A stretch of DNA of 64,000 nucleotides from Ypsolopha sequella (Eukaryota > Arthropoda > Insecta > Lepidoptera > Ypsolophidae): positions 28,065,045-28,129,044 of the forward strand of contig OW203990.1 of NCBI GenBank assembly GCA_934047225.1. Direction: 5' to 3'. The translations under genes were made by a program, and so were the position numbers. Below the pieces are notes generated by a model. That model saw nothing but the letters and a program-made list of their open reading frames with translations, made no database searches and was not told the DNA's origin. Each line of letters starts with the position of its first letter. Position 1 is the stretch's first letter. Shown here in pieces: positions 49,101 through 61,100 of this stretch.

Positions 49101-52100
49101 CCGCGACATAATGTGAGACATTGGGACAGGAACGATGTGAGTTTCGTAATAGATTTGCACGAGTGTCCCAATGTATAATTATGTCCAGTTGCACACTTTA
49201 TCTACGACCATCAAAAACAATTTTCCGAAAAATGAGAAAAAGAACACTCGTCATGATGGAATTAGTATGTAGATGCCTGAGACAATCCTGAGACCAATCA
49301 GAAACGAGAAGAGTAAAGAGGCGTAGCTTAAGAAATTAAGACAGCCCGTTATTGCTTGTGATTCGTTCTCTAACGCTGTTATAATAAATTTGGCCAATCA
49401 CAGCGCAAAAATGCGGTGTTGTAAAGCACTTATAAAACCACTTTTAATGTTGTAATTACCTTATTGCAGTAGGGGTGTAGATAAATTAGATAATATTATA
49501 TAATTGCGGTATAGAAATGCAGAAGATAAGTAAATTTGGGTGTGAGAAGCGTTAGGAGCTTGACTCTAAATGATATCTCATAACATGTTAACAGTGCAAC
49601 TTGGCCTACCTACTTTACATGACATATATTGTACTACGTATGGCATCTATATTGTTCTTAATTAGCATAATATTTTTAGGGTTTCGTACCTGCATTGTGA
49701 GTGGTACGGAACCCTTTGTGCGCGAGTCCAACTCGCACTTGCTTAATTTATTTAACTTTGATTTAATTATTTGATTTATGTCTTCGCCATATCGTAGAAT
49801 TGGGCATCTCATGATCTGCCTGGGCTTTAACATAATTCTGTTAAAACTACAGGGGTCACCTCATTCCGTTTCGCTTTGCTCGGCTCCTCAAAATGTACAT
49901 TTAAGGCGTATGACCACGCTAAATAAGCAACTCGATGTTGTTGGTACAAATATCAACGGAAACAACATTGAAATAATGTTCATTTCAGCGTGCCTTGAAA
50001 AGTGGCTGTTACGACAACCACTGCGTCTCCGGCTAGCGCAAAATAGGAGAAAATAATACTTTTCATATGGCCGCCATGAACGGAAAAAAAATTTTGAACT
50101 TAATTTTTTTAGATCTAAAATTTTCCTACAATTTGGTGAAATAATAATTAAAATCGCTTTAGGCGTTTGGAAGGAGAAAGAAAATTCTTGTGTTAATCAT
50201 GTGAAACTTTCGATGATTTTCAATTTTTTTTTTGTCAAAACTTACAATAGAAAAACAGTTTATGAAACTTAAAATTAATTTTTGACTCTATAATGCCTAT
50301 CATATATTTTTATGAAAGTTTTTGGACCACCCGTGTGGGAGGAGTAGGCCTTCAAAGACAGATCCAAATTGCAGTTGGCGTATCCATTCGCCTTAAGGCG
50401 ATTACCATCGCCAAATTAGCAGCTCGATATTTGTCACTACAAATATCAACGGAAACGACATTGAAATAACGTTCATATCAGCGCTCAATGCATAGTGGCT
50501 GTTACGACGCTCGCTGCGTCCTTGATAGAGCGAAATAGGGGAAAATTATACTTTTCACTTGGACGTGATTACTCGATTGAATAATCTTATGTTATGTTTA
50601 TAGCTATAAAGTTTATCTATTTATCAAAGCATAGATGAATTCAATCGGCCAAGCCACTCAGGAGCAGTAGGGAATTTGAGGTCAAAAAACACCATTCAGT
50701 AAAAAAAAAATCATGTAGAAGTTTTGGTGGTATGAAAAAGAAAACTGTTGCATATGTTGTCTAAGAGTTTATTATTCATAATTCATTTTTTCATTATTTT
50801 TGGTTTGGCCATAAACGAGGAGTAGGCTTTAGAAAGTACCCATTTGGCAATAGTAAGGCCCTTAAACCTAACATGCTCCGCTCGTGCTCGTCGTCGCATC
50901 TATTTTTGAGATTTTGTTAAAAGATTTGCGATTTTATACTTCATGTTTTGCCTAATTCTTTGCCAAAGACTAATTTATTTATTATTTATACATAATTATA
51001 GACTGGATCCAGGGCACCAAACAATTAGTTTTCACAAGTATTAATAAAAACATTCACAAATATGCAGTTTATACAAAACATTAAATTTCAACATATGGTA
51101 TTTGGCAATATAAAATTGATCAAAATTATCGAAATTAACTGATGACGGGCTTATTGAAGAGACCGAAATATATTGAAAAACCTATTTTTATTATTTCCAT
51201 TTGTCTAAAATATACTGTAAACCAAAATGAGAAAGAAACTTGAAAATATTTTTCATTGCATGTTTGTTTAATTGGCATAGATTAAATTATGTTAAGGTGT
51301 GTTAATTCGATAACCATTTCGAAATCTAGGTTTAATAACCCGTATTTTCGAAGTTTTGGTCTACAAAACCTCATGATGACGAATATTTTTACGAAAAGGC
51401 TGCAACTTCCATTTGCCCTCGTGTGACGTCACTTGAGTAATGGCTGTTTAGAAATTTGTCCTTTGCTATCAAGATAAATTTATAATAATTTGCTTCAGAC
51501 TAATTTGACAGCTAGATGACAGATGAGTAGACAGACAGAGACAGACCACTTTTTTATAAGTAATCACAAAATACAATCGGTATAATGTCTAAAATGCTCA
51601 AGTGACAAGGTCATCGGACAATTCTTTAAAAAATCATAAAAATAACAGTTAATTTATATACTAAAATAATGTCCCAAAATGGCGTATATTCTCAGAAAAA
51701 AAAAAAAAACTTTTAAAAATTAAGCTATGGGAATTGGGAAAATTGTTCCGTTATGATCTGTAGATTATGAGATAATTGTCCATTTACACCCTGTATAGTA
51801 AAAAGACGATATCATATCGTACAAAACCATAAATATATACAATTAAATTCAAATTCAAATAGTTTATTTTGCAATGCAGGTATAGATATATTATATACAC
51901 TTTTTACACGTCAAATTTAATTTAATAAAGAAAATATATGTAATAAAATAATAAATGTACATGAACTAAATTAAAGGTTTATTTAATTTATGTAGCAATA
52001 TATTTACGATTAAAATGATAGGTAAAATATATATTATACAAGGTAAAATCCAATCAGCCGCCCGAACCCATACCGGAGACCCGGCCAGGGACCAGGAACA

Positions 52101-55100
52101 AAGTTCAATGATCACCAACCGAGCCCCCAGCACGAATCCAGGCGGCCGACCAAATCCCATTCTATATACTACATACTAATAGGTTACATATATAAATACA
52201 TGCCTAAACAGTTATCATGCCTTATTCAAAATGTATCTTATCTAATTATTTTAAATTTAGGGTTTTATTATCTTGGCTGACAATGCTGTCAATAAATGAT
52301 ACGAGGCTATAACGATGATTGGCACATTTATTTAATTCTCTAAATTCACATTATCGCTAAAACAATTCAATCTTCGTCATATAGTTTGTAATAAATAACT
52401 TCAAATCATAATTACCTATAGCATTCTATTACTCGGTCATTTATTAGATAAGAACTTCTTTATTTGCGGGGATTAAGCTGTATAATTATTGATTTTCGAT
52501 AACAATTGATTTACAATATAATTTCCGGTACTTTCATTACACTTCATAATAACAAAATAACCAGTTTTTACTTGTACTACAAAAATGCACTGGTACTTCC
52601 ATAGAAATCTGAAGCTGCTTCTAAATAAATGGTATAAAACCTTCTAACTCGTATGTATTTGCACCTAAGTTACTTTGTGAATTGCCGCTGACCTACTTAT
52701 CGCACTTATTACTATTGTGATACGGGTGATAAGTGGGCTTGCTAATTTTTCTTCGATAGTACCTACATTACCCTTTTACCCTTTACCCTTGTGAAGTAAT
52801 ATTGCAAGTCAGAGTGTCAAGTAAACCCACATAATCATGTAGCACTACGTCCCAGCGTTATGGGTGGTGAGCCCCATCGATCGCAGTGCTTCGGGCCCAA
52901 ATATGGACAGTGCTTTTCTAAGTACGCAGCCCGAACACAAATGTGCCCTGTGGGATTTGAACTCGCAACCTCCGGATTAGTAGTCGAGACGTTCGAACCG
53001 ATGAACCACAGAGGCGGTCAATTCCAGTTGCTCTTTTTTTTTTTTGCTCAGTCGGTTTTGTTTGGTGAAAAGCGTCGATGAAACCTAACGCGCTTGCGCA
53101 GAAAGTACCTAAAACGGAGAGTAGAGTAGTAGTAACCGTCTGCCAGTATGGATTTTGATGACGTCATGCGGGAGCACAACGAGTCGCTTGGCGGCATGGT
53201 TTCATCGTGAGGATGGTGACAATGACAAGCCACGACCGAAGCCTACCACCGGTTGAAGTAAAAGGATTTGTCAGAGTTGGATCCAGGTCTGACTGTCCAA
53301 GTTGGATCCAGGTCTGACTGTCCAAGTTGGATCCAGGTCTAACTGTCCAAGTTGGATCCAGGTCTGACTGTCCAAGTTGGATCCAGGTCTGACTGTCCAA
53401 GTTGGATCCAGGTCTGACTGTCCAAGTTGGATCCAGGTCTGACTGTCCAAGTTGGATCCAGGTCTGACTGTCCAAGTTGGATCCAGGTCTAACTGTCCAA
53501 GTTGGATCCAGGTCTGACTGTCCAAGTTGGATCCAGGTCTGACTGTCCAAGTTGGATCCAGGTCTGACTGTCCAAGTTGGATCCAGGTCTAACTGTCCAA
53601 GTTGGATCCAGGTCTGACTGTCCAAGTTGGATCCAGGTCTGACTGTCCAAGTTGGATCCAGGTCTGACTGTCCAAGTTGGATCCAGGTCTAACTGTCCAA
53701 GTTGGATCCAGGTCTGACTGTCCAAGTTGGATCCAGGTCTGACTGTCCAAGTTGGATCCAGGTCTGACTGTCCAAGTTGGATCCAGGTCTGACTGTCCAA
53801 GTTGGATCCAGGTCTGACTGTCCAAGTTGGATCCAGGTCTGACTGTCCAAGTTGGATCCAGGTCTAACTGTCCAAGTTGGATCCAGGTCTGACTGTCCAA
53901 GTTGGATCCAGGTCTGACTGTCCAAGTTGGATCCAGGTCTGACTGTCCAAGTTGGATCCAGGTCTGACTGTCCAAGTTGGATCCAGGTCTGACTGTCCAA
54001 GTTGGATCCAGGTCTGACTGTCCAAGTTGGATCCAGGTCTGACTGTCCAAGTTGGATCCAGGTCTGACTGTCCAAGTTGGATCCAGGTCTGACTGTCCAA
54101 GTTGGATCCAGGTCTGACTGTCCAAGTTGGATCCAGGTCTGACTATCCAAGTTGGATCCAGGTCTGACTGTCCAAGTTGGATCCAGGTCTGACTGTCCAA
54201 GTTGGATCCAGGTCTGACTGTCCAAGTTAGATCCAGGTCTGACTGTCCAAGTTGGATCCAGGTCTGACTGTCCAAGTTGGACCCAGGTCTGACTGTCCAA
54301 GTTGGATCCAGGTCTGACTGTCCAAGTTGGATCTAGGTCTGACTGTCCAAGTTGGATCCAGGTCTGACTGTCCAAGTTGGATCCAGGTCTGACTGTCCAA
54401 GTTGGATCCAGGTCTGACTGTCCAAGTTGGATCCAGGTCTGACTGTCCAAGTTGGATCCAGGTCTGACTGTCCAAGTTGGATCCAGGTCTGACTGTCCAA
54501 GTTGGATCTAGGTCTGACTGTCCAAGTTGGATCCAGGTCTGACTGTCCAAGTTAGATCCAGGTCTGACTGTCCAAGTTAGATCCAGGTCTGACTGTCCAA
54601 GTTGCATCCATGTCTGACTGTCCAAGTTGAATCTAGGTCTGACTGTCCAAGTTGGATCCAGGTCTGACTGTCCAAATTGGATCCAGGTCTGACTGTCCAA
54701 GTTGGATCCAGGTCTGACTGTCCAAGTTGGATCCAGGTCTGACTGTCCAAATTGGATCCAGGTCTGACTGTCCAAGTTGGATCTAGGTCTGACTGTCCAA
54801 GTTGGATCCAGGTCTGACTGTCCAAGTTGGATCCAGGTCTGACTGTCCAAGTTGGATCCAGGTCTGACTGTCCAAGTTGGATCCAGGTCTGACTGTCCAA
54901 GTTGGATCTAGGTCTGACCGTCCAAGTTGGATCCAGGTCTGACTGTCCAGGTTGGATCCAGGTGTGACTGTCCAAGTTGGATCTAGGTCTGACTGTCCAA
55001 GTTGGATCTAGGTCTGACTGTCCAAGTTGAATCCAGGTCTGACTGTCCAAGTTGGATGTAGGTCTGACTGTCCAAGTTGGATCCAGGTCTGACTGTCCAA

Positions 55101-58100
55101 GTTGGATCCAGGTCTGACTGTCCAAGTTGGATCCAGGTCTGACTGTCCAAGTTGGATCTAGGTATGACTGTCCAAGTTGGATCTAGGTCTGACTGTCCAA
55201 GTTGGATCCAAGTCTGACTGTCCAAGATGGATCTAGGTCTGACTGTCCAAGATGGATCCAGGTCTGACTGTCCAAGTTGGATCGAGTTTTCACTGTCCAA
55301 GGTGCGCTGGGCTTACTTGCAGTACTCGTATCTCAGCTTACGGCACTTGGTGAGGCATAAGACATACGACATTTATATTGATAATTAAAATTACACGTCA
55401 AGAAATTAGTACAACTACAAAAGTAGTTCAAAAGATAATAAAATACTTATAAACAAACCATAGTAATTATTCTATGTCAAGTTAATGTAAAATTAAACTA
55501 TGTCAATGAAGATGTGTAAAGAAATATTTACGCAAATTTCTCTTCCCATGTTCTTATCTAGTGTCCTGTTGTTTCAGCTCGACGGCATCGTTCAGCATCA
55601 CGATGACCCTGCTGGGTGAATGCACAGGGGACAAGCATCGGAGCCAGTACTTGCAGATCATGAACAGCATCAACCTTGCCTCGGAGGCCGTGTCTTTTTG
55701 TAAGGCTTTACATTTATCTTTCTCGTCAGCGATTCTAAATTCTAAATTCGTAGCGGGGGCGAAAAGTCTTGCACTGACTCTCTGCAATCGTGAGTATTGT
55801 GCACTTCCCCCTGGTCAGTCAGCCCAGCCAGGACAGCTCCTTGAAGTAGAGCCGAAAGCTTCAGTATGCTATCTAACGAGCTCTACCTACCTTCCCTTCA
55901 CTGAACCAAAAATTGATCCAAAAATTGGTTCAATTAAGGGGAGGTAGGTAGAGCTCGTCACTGATAACAAGTTGTATAATCATCCGTTTTGATGACATTG
56001 TCCGGATGGTATAATTCAGTTGCTATATAGGTAGCTTTGGTCCATACAACTATAAGTTTTTCGGAATCTATAATGTGCATAGTATTTGTGTACTTGCCAC
56101 CTTGCTCATCGGTGAAGGGAAACACTGTAAGGTAAAACTGCATGCCCTAAGAAGCATTAGTGCTTGAAGTACGTCTATACACGCGCATCACATTGTGACG
56201 TTAAAAATATCGGTGAAAAGAAGGTGTATTGACTGTTTCAGTAACAGGCCACGCTCGGAGATACCTCTGACAACATTAATGGTTATGTGTTGTGACGATA
56301 TGTTTTCTGTATTTGTTCGTTTTATCCGAATAGTCTGCATTAGCTTCAAGTTCGGTTATTTGGTCTAAACGTGATAATAAGGTTACATGATGATCATTTT
56401 GGTCTCACCCCACCAACCATAACGACGTGACTAACGGTACTCTTTGCTTGCAGTGACCGCCCGTGCTCGGCGCCGCGTCACCCTTGTTAGCCTTAGTGAA
56501 AACGTATGAAATATATCGTTACGGCTAGTTTAAACTACAATTTGTTCCAGTGCTAGCCCTATTCGTCCTCCCCCTCCACTTGAGCCCGCTCGTTCCCTGG
56601 CTGGGCATCACGTTCCGCCCCTGGCGACTGCTGACCTTCCTCATGTCGGTGCCCCTCGGGCTCGGCGCTCTGATGATGCTGTGTCTCTACGAGAGTCCCA
56701 AGTTCCTCGCCAACAAGGGACGAGAGGGGGAGGCTCTGGAGGTGTTGGAAAATATTTTTGTGAAGAATGGAGGAGTCAGAGGAGAATTTCCAGTAAGTTG
56801 TAAAAGTCACCTTATGTACAGTTACTGACTTCATACAATACGCGCATAATGTTGAGCATTCACCAGGACTGCCAAGAACAATATATTAAAGATTTCTAAA
56901 TAATCTCATGTAATTTCCGTGTTTTTTTTAAATTTGTCGTTGAACTAGTTTAGCAAAAACTATGATATTGTGTTTGTCAATCTGGACTTTCTGAATTTTT
57001 ATCTACTTGAGATACCAACGAACTAGGAAAATGTGATTTTTGTGTGCAGATAAAAGTTTACTTCCCCTCATATCTCTATGGCTGTATGTTTACAGGTTAA
57101 AAATCTCGTCATTAGTAATTGTAAAGAGGATTCAAACAAGTCTTTTTGGGGATCATTAGCGGAACAAACGTTACCTATCTTCAAACGTCCTCTGCTACCG
57201 GGGACCATACAGCTGTTTTATCTTCTCCTCATTATCTGCAGTACGTAAGTAAGCATATCTTGTTTTATTATTTTCTCCAACTAGGGGGGGGGGGAATATA
57301 GTATTATGGCAGGGGGGTGAACAATAGCATTATGGCAGGGGGGGGATCCACCTGGGCTGAACAATAGTAAGTATTATGGCAGGGGGGATCCACCTGGGTT
57401 GAACAATAGTATTATGGCAGGGGGGGATCCATCTGGGGTAAACAATAGTATTATGGCAGGGGGGATCCACCTGGGCTGAACAATAGTAAGTATTGTGGCA
57501 GGGGGGGATCCACCTGGGTTGAACAATAGTATTAGGGCAGGGGGGGATCCACCTGGGTTGAACAATAGTATCATGGCAGGGGGGATCCACCTGGGGTGAA
57601 CAATAGTATTATAGCAGGGGGGGATCCACCTGGCGTTACGATCCTGGTACGTTGGGAGAGGGGAGGGCAAGGTTTGCGTGACGTCACGATATAAAAAGTC
57701 TGTCTGTTTGTTCCGTTTTAACTCAAAAAGCACTCAACGGATTTCGATGCGGTTTTTACTATCATCGTAGTCACCCTGGTCAACATAGTGTTGACAAAAT
57801 AACCACCAAGCTGAAAACGGGGCAAAGATTGAATAAACGCAGGCGGAGCCACGGGTGAAAGGCTAGTATATAATCATGCTGTTGTCGGTTACTTGGATGG
57901 AAAACAGTCGGAGGAGAGCGCCTTACCAAATAGATTTTAACGTTATAGTTTTTACGTTGTTGCTAATCGTAATAAAGCAGGCGTATTAACATTTTGTGTC
58001 TTATTCTTCGACATTTTAGCAGATTCTGAAGGCTTTAATTTAATTTTAAGTGCTATCAAAACTCAATTTATAGCACAATGTGACCTAACTCGCACTTAAG

Positions 58101-61100
58101 TGATATTATGATATTTTTTTTGCAGAAACAACGTGTTTGCAATGTGGTTCCCCACAATGGTGAACTCGTTCTTCATGTCGCTGGCCAGTGAGGGTCCAGG
58201 AGGTGGAAAGACCTTCTGCAACAGACTCAATGATAATGTCACTTTTGTGCCCCACGCTGATGTTAGTGTAAGTAGAGATGACATGAATTGAGATGACATT
58301 GATGACATTAATTCGGCATCAGATACATATAGGTACCTAAGTTTTTTATAAAATTATAAATATAATAATGGTTTTACGCTTGGCCACTACCGCGTCTTAT
58401 AAAAATGGAGATTACGATGAGACTAAGAATGAAGAGCGCTCGTCTAGAAATTGAGAGAGTGAAAGCAGACGAGGCGTTAATAAATCAGTCTGTTAGTCTA
58501 TAATCAATACATAGATACCTATAATAAAAGAGTAGAACACGGTTTGTTTGTACATTGAAGAAAAGTAATATAAAATAGAAAGGGGGTGACTAAAGAAGAA
58601 TAATAGAACAAAAATCAGCGATTTTTAGAATTCTTTTCTGTCCGTCTGTCTGTTTGTTTGTCTGCTTGTTTGCTCCCACACATCTCCGTAAATACTGAAC
58701 GGATTTTCATGTAGTTTAAAATTAGAAATTGTTCAACATATTATATCCAATACAAAAGAGAGAAAAAATATTTTTTTATACTACAATATTGGTACCAAAT
58801 ATTAAGGTGTTAAAAAGTTGATTGTAAAAATATATAGCTTGGCTATATTTACTTGCATGTATTTCGAAAAATCCTCGAAAAACCACAAAAAATATATGTG
58901 CCCCCCTATGTGTATGTGTTTATCTCTAAAACTGGTGGTTCGAAAGATATGAAAAACATCATGGTAATATCAAAGATTTCGGTAATATGTGCTTACGTAA
59001 AAATTACACCAAAAATATATTTAGCAGTTGAGAAATTCATGAAAGCTAATGACAAAATTCCCAAAACTGTCGAATTATGGAACCGTAGGTAGTTACGCGA
59101 GTTTGACTCGCACTTGACCAGTTTTTTTCAAGCAGTAAAGGTAACGCTTAAGTTAGTTACTGTATAATCTGTCTATTCCAGACCTGTAACGACGTGATCT
59201 CCAACGACACCATCTACTCCGGTATTGGCTACGGCCTCTTCTTCATGGTGGTGAACCTGGTGGTCTCCCAGCTCTCTCAGTTCCGGCGGCTGGTGCTCCT
59301 CACCACCCTGGTCGTCTCCGCCATCAGCAGCCTCCTGGTGGACCTTATCCGGCAGCCAGTCGCCAACCTCATCTTCTTCGTACTCCTGCAAAGCACGTCC
59401 ATTTGCATCGGCATCGCTGCGAGTTACTTTATTGACTTTTTCCCTACTTCGTATAGGTGAGTCTTCTTGTGTCTTTGTAAATAATGGTATAGTTGTGTTA
59501 GATATTAGGTCTTTACATATGAAATTGCTGTTTTCTATAGAGAAATTGAAGGAAACTCAATTTTCAGTACTAACATTTTTGCATTTTTTTAGGAATGACA
59601 AATCCAAATTATGTCATTTCTTATGTGTATGAATGAGACAATATTAAGCCAACAGCAATATTAATAAAATTTTTGAAAAGTGTCAGCTGTAAAAAATTAT
59701 TACGAATCTTATCATGTATCATATAACTGTTTTTGAAGATTTATTTTTTATAATCAAACTGAAAATAAAAACGTAATTGAATACGTAGATGTAAAACCTT
59801 GAAATCAACTTCCAAACAAAATTTGAAATAGCAATTGAATTACAGGAATTATGAGCTCATGAATATGTACGAAAATTTTGGCAATTTCATAGATACCTAT
59901 GCTTTCAATAAAAACACCCTTTGCCTGCGGCATCACCTGCCTATAAAAGCAGCGTGTGGCAGGGTGGCCTTCTCTTTCTTTGTTCTGTTTGACAAGTCGT
60001 CATTGTTGTTCGATCGGAGTGCTTGGATTTGTTCTTAACCTTTTGCTGATAAAGTTTGGTATTAAATAAACAGACGTTCATTGCCTCGCTATCTTTGGTT
60101 TTCTTTTTAATCACAACTATGATTGCTTATTGTTGATTAACCGTGGTGACGTAAAGGTCAAAGAGCTTGTGGTATATTACAAGTGAAGGACTAAAACTGA
60201 TCAGAAGGGGAGAAACAAAACAGTTTTCATTTTATCATATGGCTATTGGTTTATGGCTATTGGGGATTCAGATATTATCACCAACTGTAAACCCGGGCAG
60301 GCATGACCCAGGCTGCTCTCTTTTTAACTTCTTTGAAGCAATATAGTGCTGAGACAATCGATTGTTTTCTGAGGAATGCAGACCGGATTCGCAAACCCCT
60401 GAACATCTGAACTTCGATCACACAGAAATGTTTCAACGAGTAGACGAATGGATTGTTTTATAAATTCGAGTATATGTTTCTTCTCGTTAAATCTTAAGTT
60501 TGTAAGTACCATAATCAAGTATTATTTCTTCCATCCAGGGCTCTGGCGACGAGTCTGGGCATGATGATAGGGCGCATCGGTTCCTTCATAGGTGTGAACC
60601 TAGTCGGGGTCACCATTACCAATTACTGCAGCACCACCTTCTACAGCTGGACTATCTTCGTACTTAGTGAGTACTTCAGCTAACAATACCTCCCACTTGG
60701 CCCAGCAAAGTGTTGGCAGGTGGAGTAAATCTCTGACAGAATGGTGGCCAAAGTATTGGCAGGTGAGGAGTCGGTAAACCATCGGCTAGTTGGTCTTCCA
60801 AGATTGCTTAAAATACTTGTAGTAGATTGGCCCGGGATCGCGTCGTAGTAAAGACAATGCGTGCTCTACACGTCACCACGCCAACATTTGAATGGAGACT
60901 CTCCCGAACTTCGCTTAGACGGCGTGTAAAGCACGCATCTGAGTGCGTGAGTTTGAGACTCGATATATTTTTACTCTGGCAAAGAGGAAGCTCATAACCA
61001 GCAGTGAAAAGAAACCAGCTAATAATTCATTACAAATTATTTGTTTAGTACAACACAGGAACCAGATCGTCACAACATATATTAGAACTGTCAACGCCGG

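Larger units (their letters stand above)
49793..50970. mobile_element. GAATTGGGCATAT MITE split by two TTAA-flanked elements
   Basis: The left half (ATCGTAGAATTGGGCATCTC to GGCTCCTCAAAATGTACA) is at 49793-49898. The right half (ACCTAACATGCTCCGCTCGT to TTTTGCCTAATTCTTTGCC) is at 50866-50970. Joined across a single TTAA they follow the uninterrupted copy at 47698-47935. Confidence 0.8.

Noticed and set aside
48874..49194. Antisense frame of 106 codons opposite exon 3
   Set aside because: Shadow of the coding exon; no motif, while the sense strand has the MFS signature.
53164..55300. Long antisense open frames (up to about 250 codons) repeating [10 protein letters not shown] and related peptides
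   Set aside because: They arise because the 25-bp unit has no stop in any antisense frame; the same peptide cycle appears in all three frames. The array is intronic, with no start context or splice signals of its own.
55561..55947. Open frame of 128 codons starting at 55561
   Set aside because: Only 55578-55699 is exon 4; the rest reads through the donor into a hairpin-bearing intron.
57330..57733. Antisense frames rich in PRWIPPC repeats
   Set aside because: Translation of the G-rich tandem repeat in intron 6.
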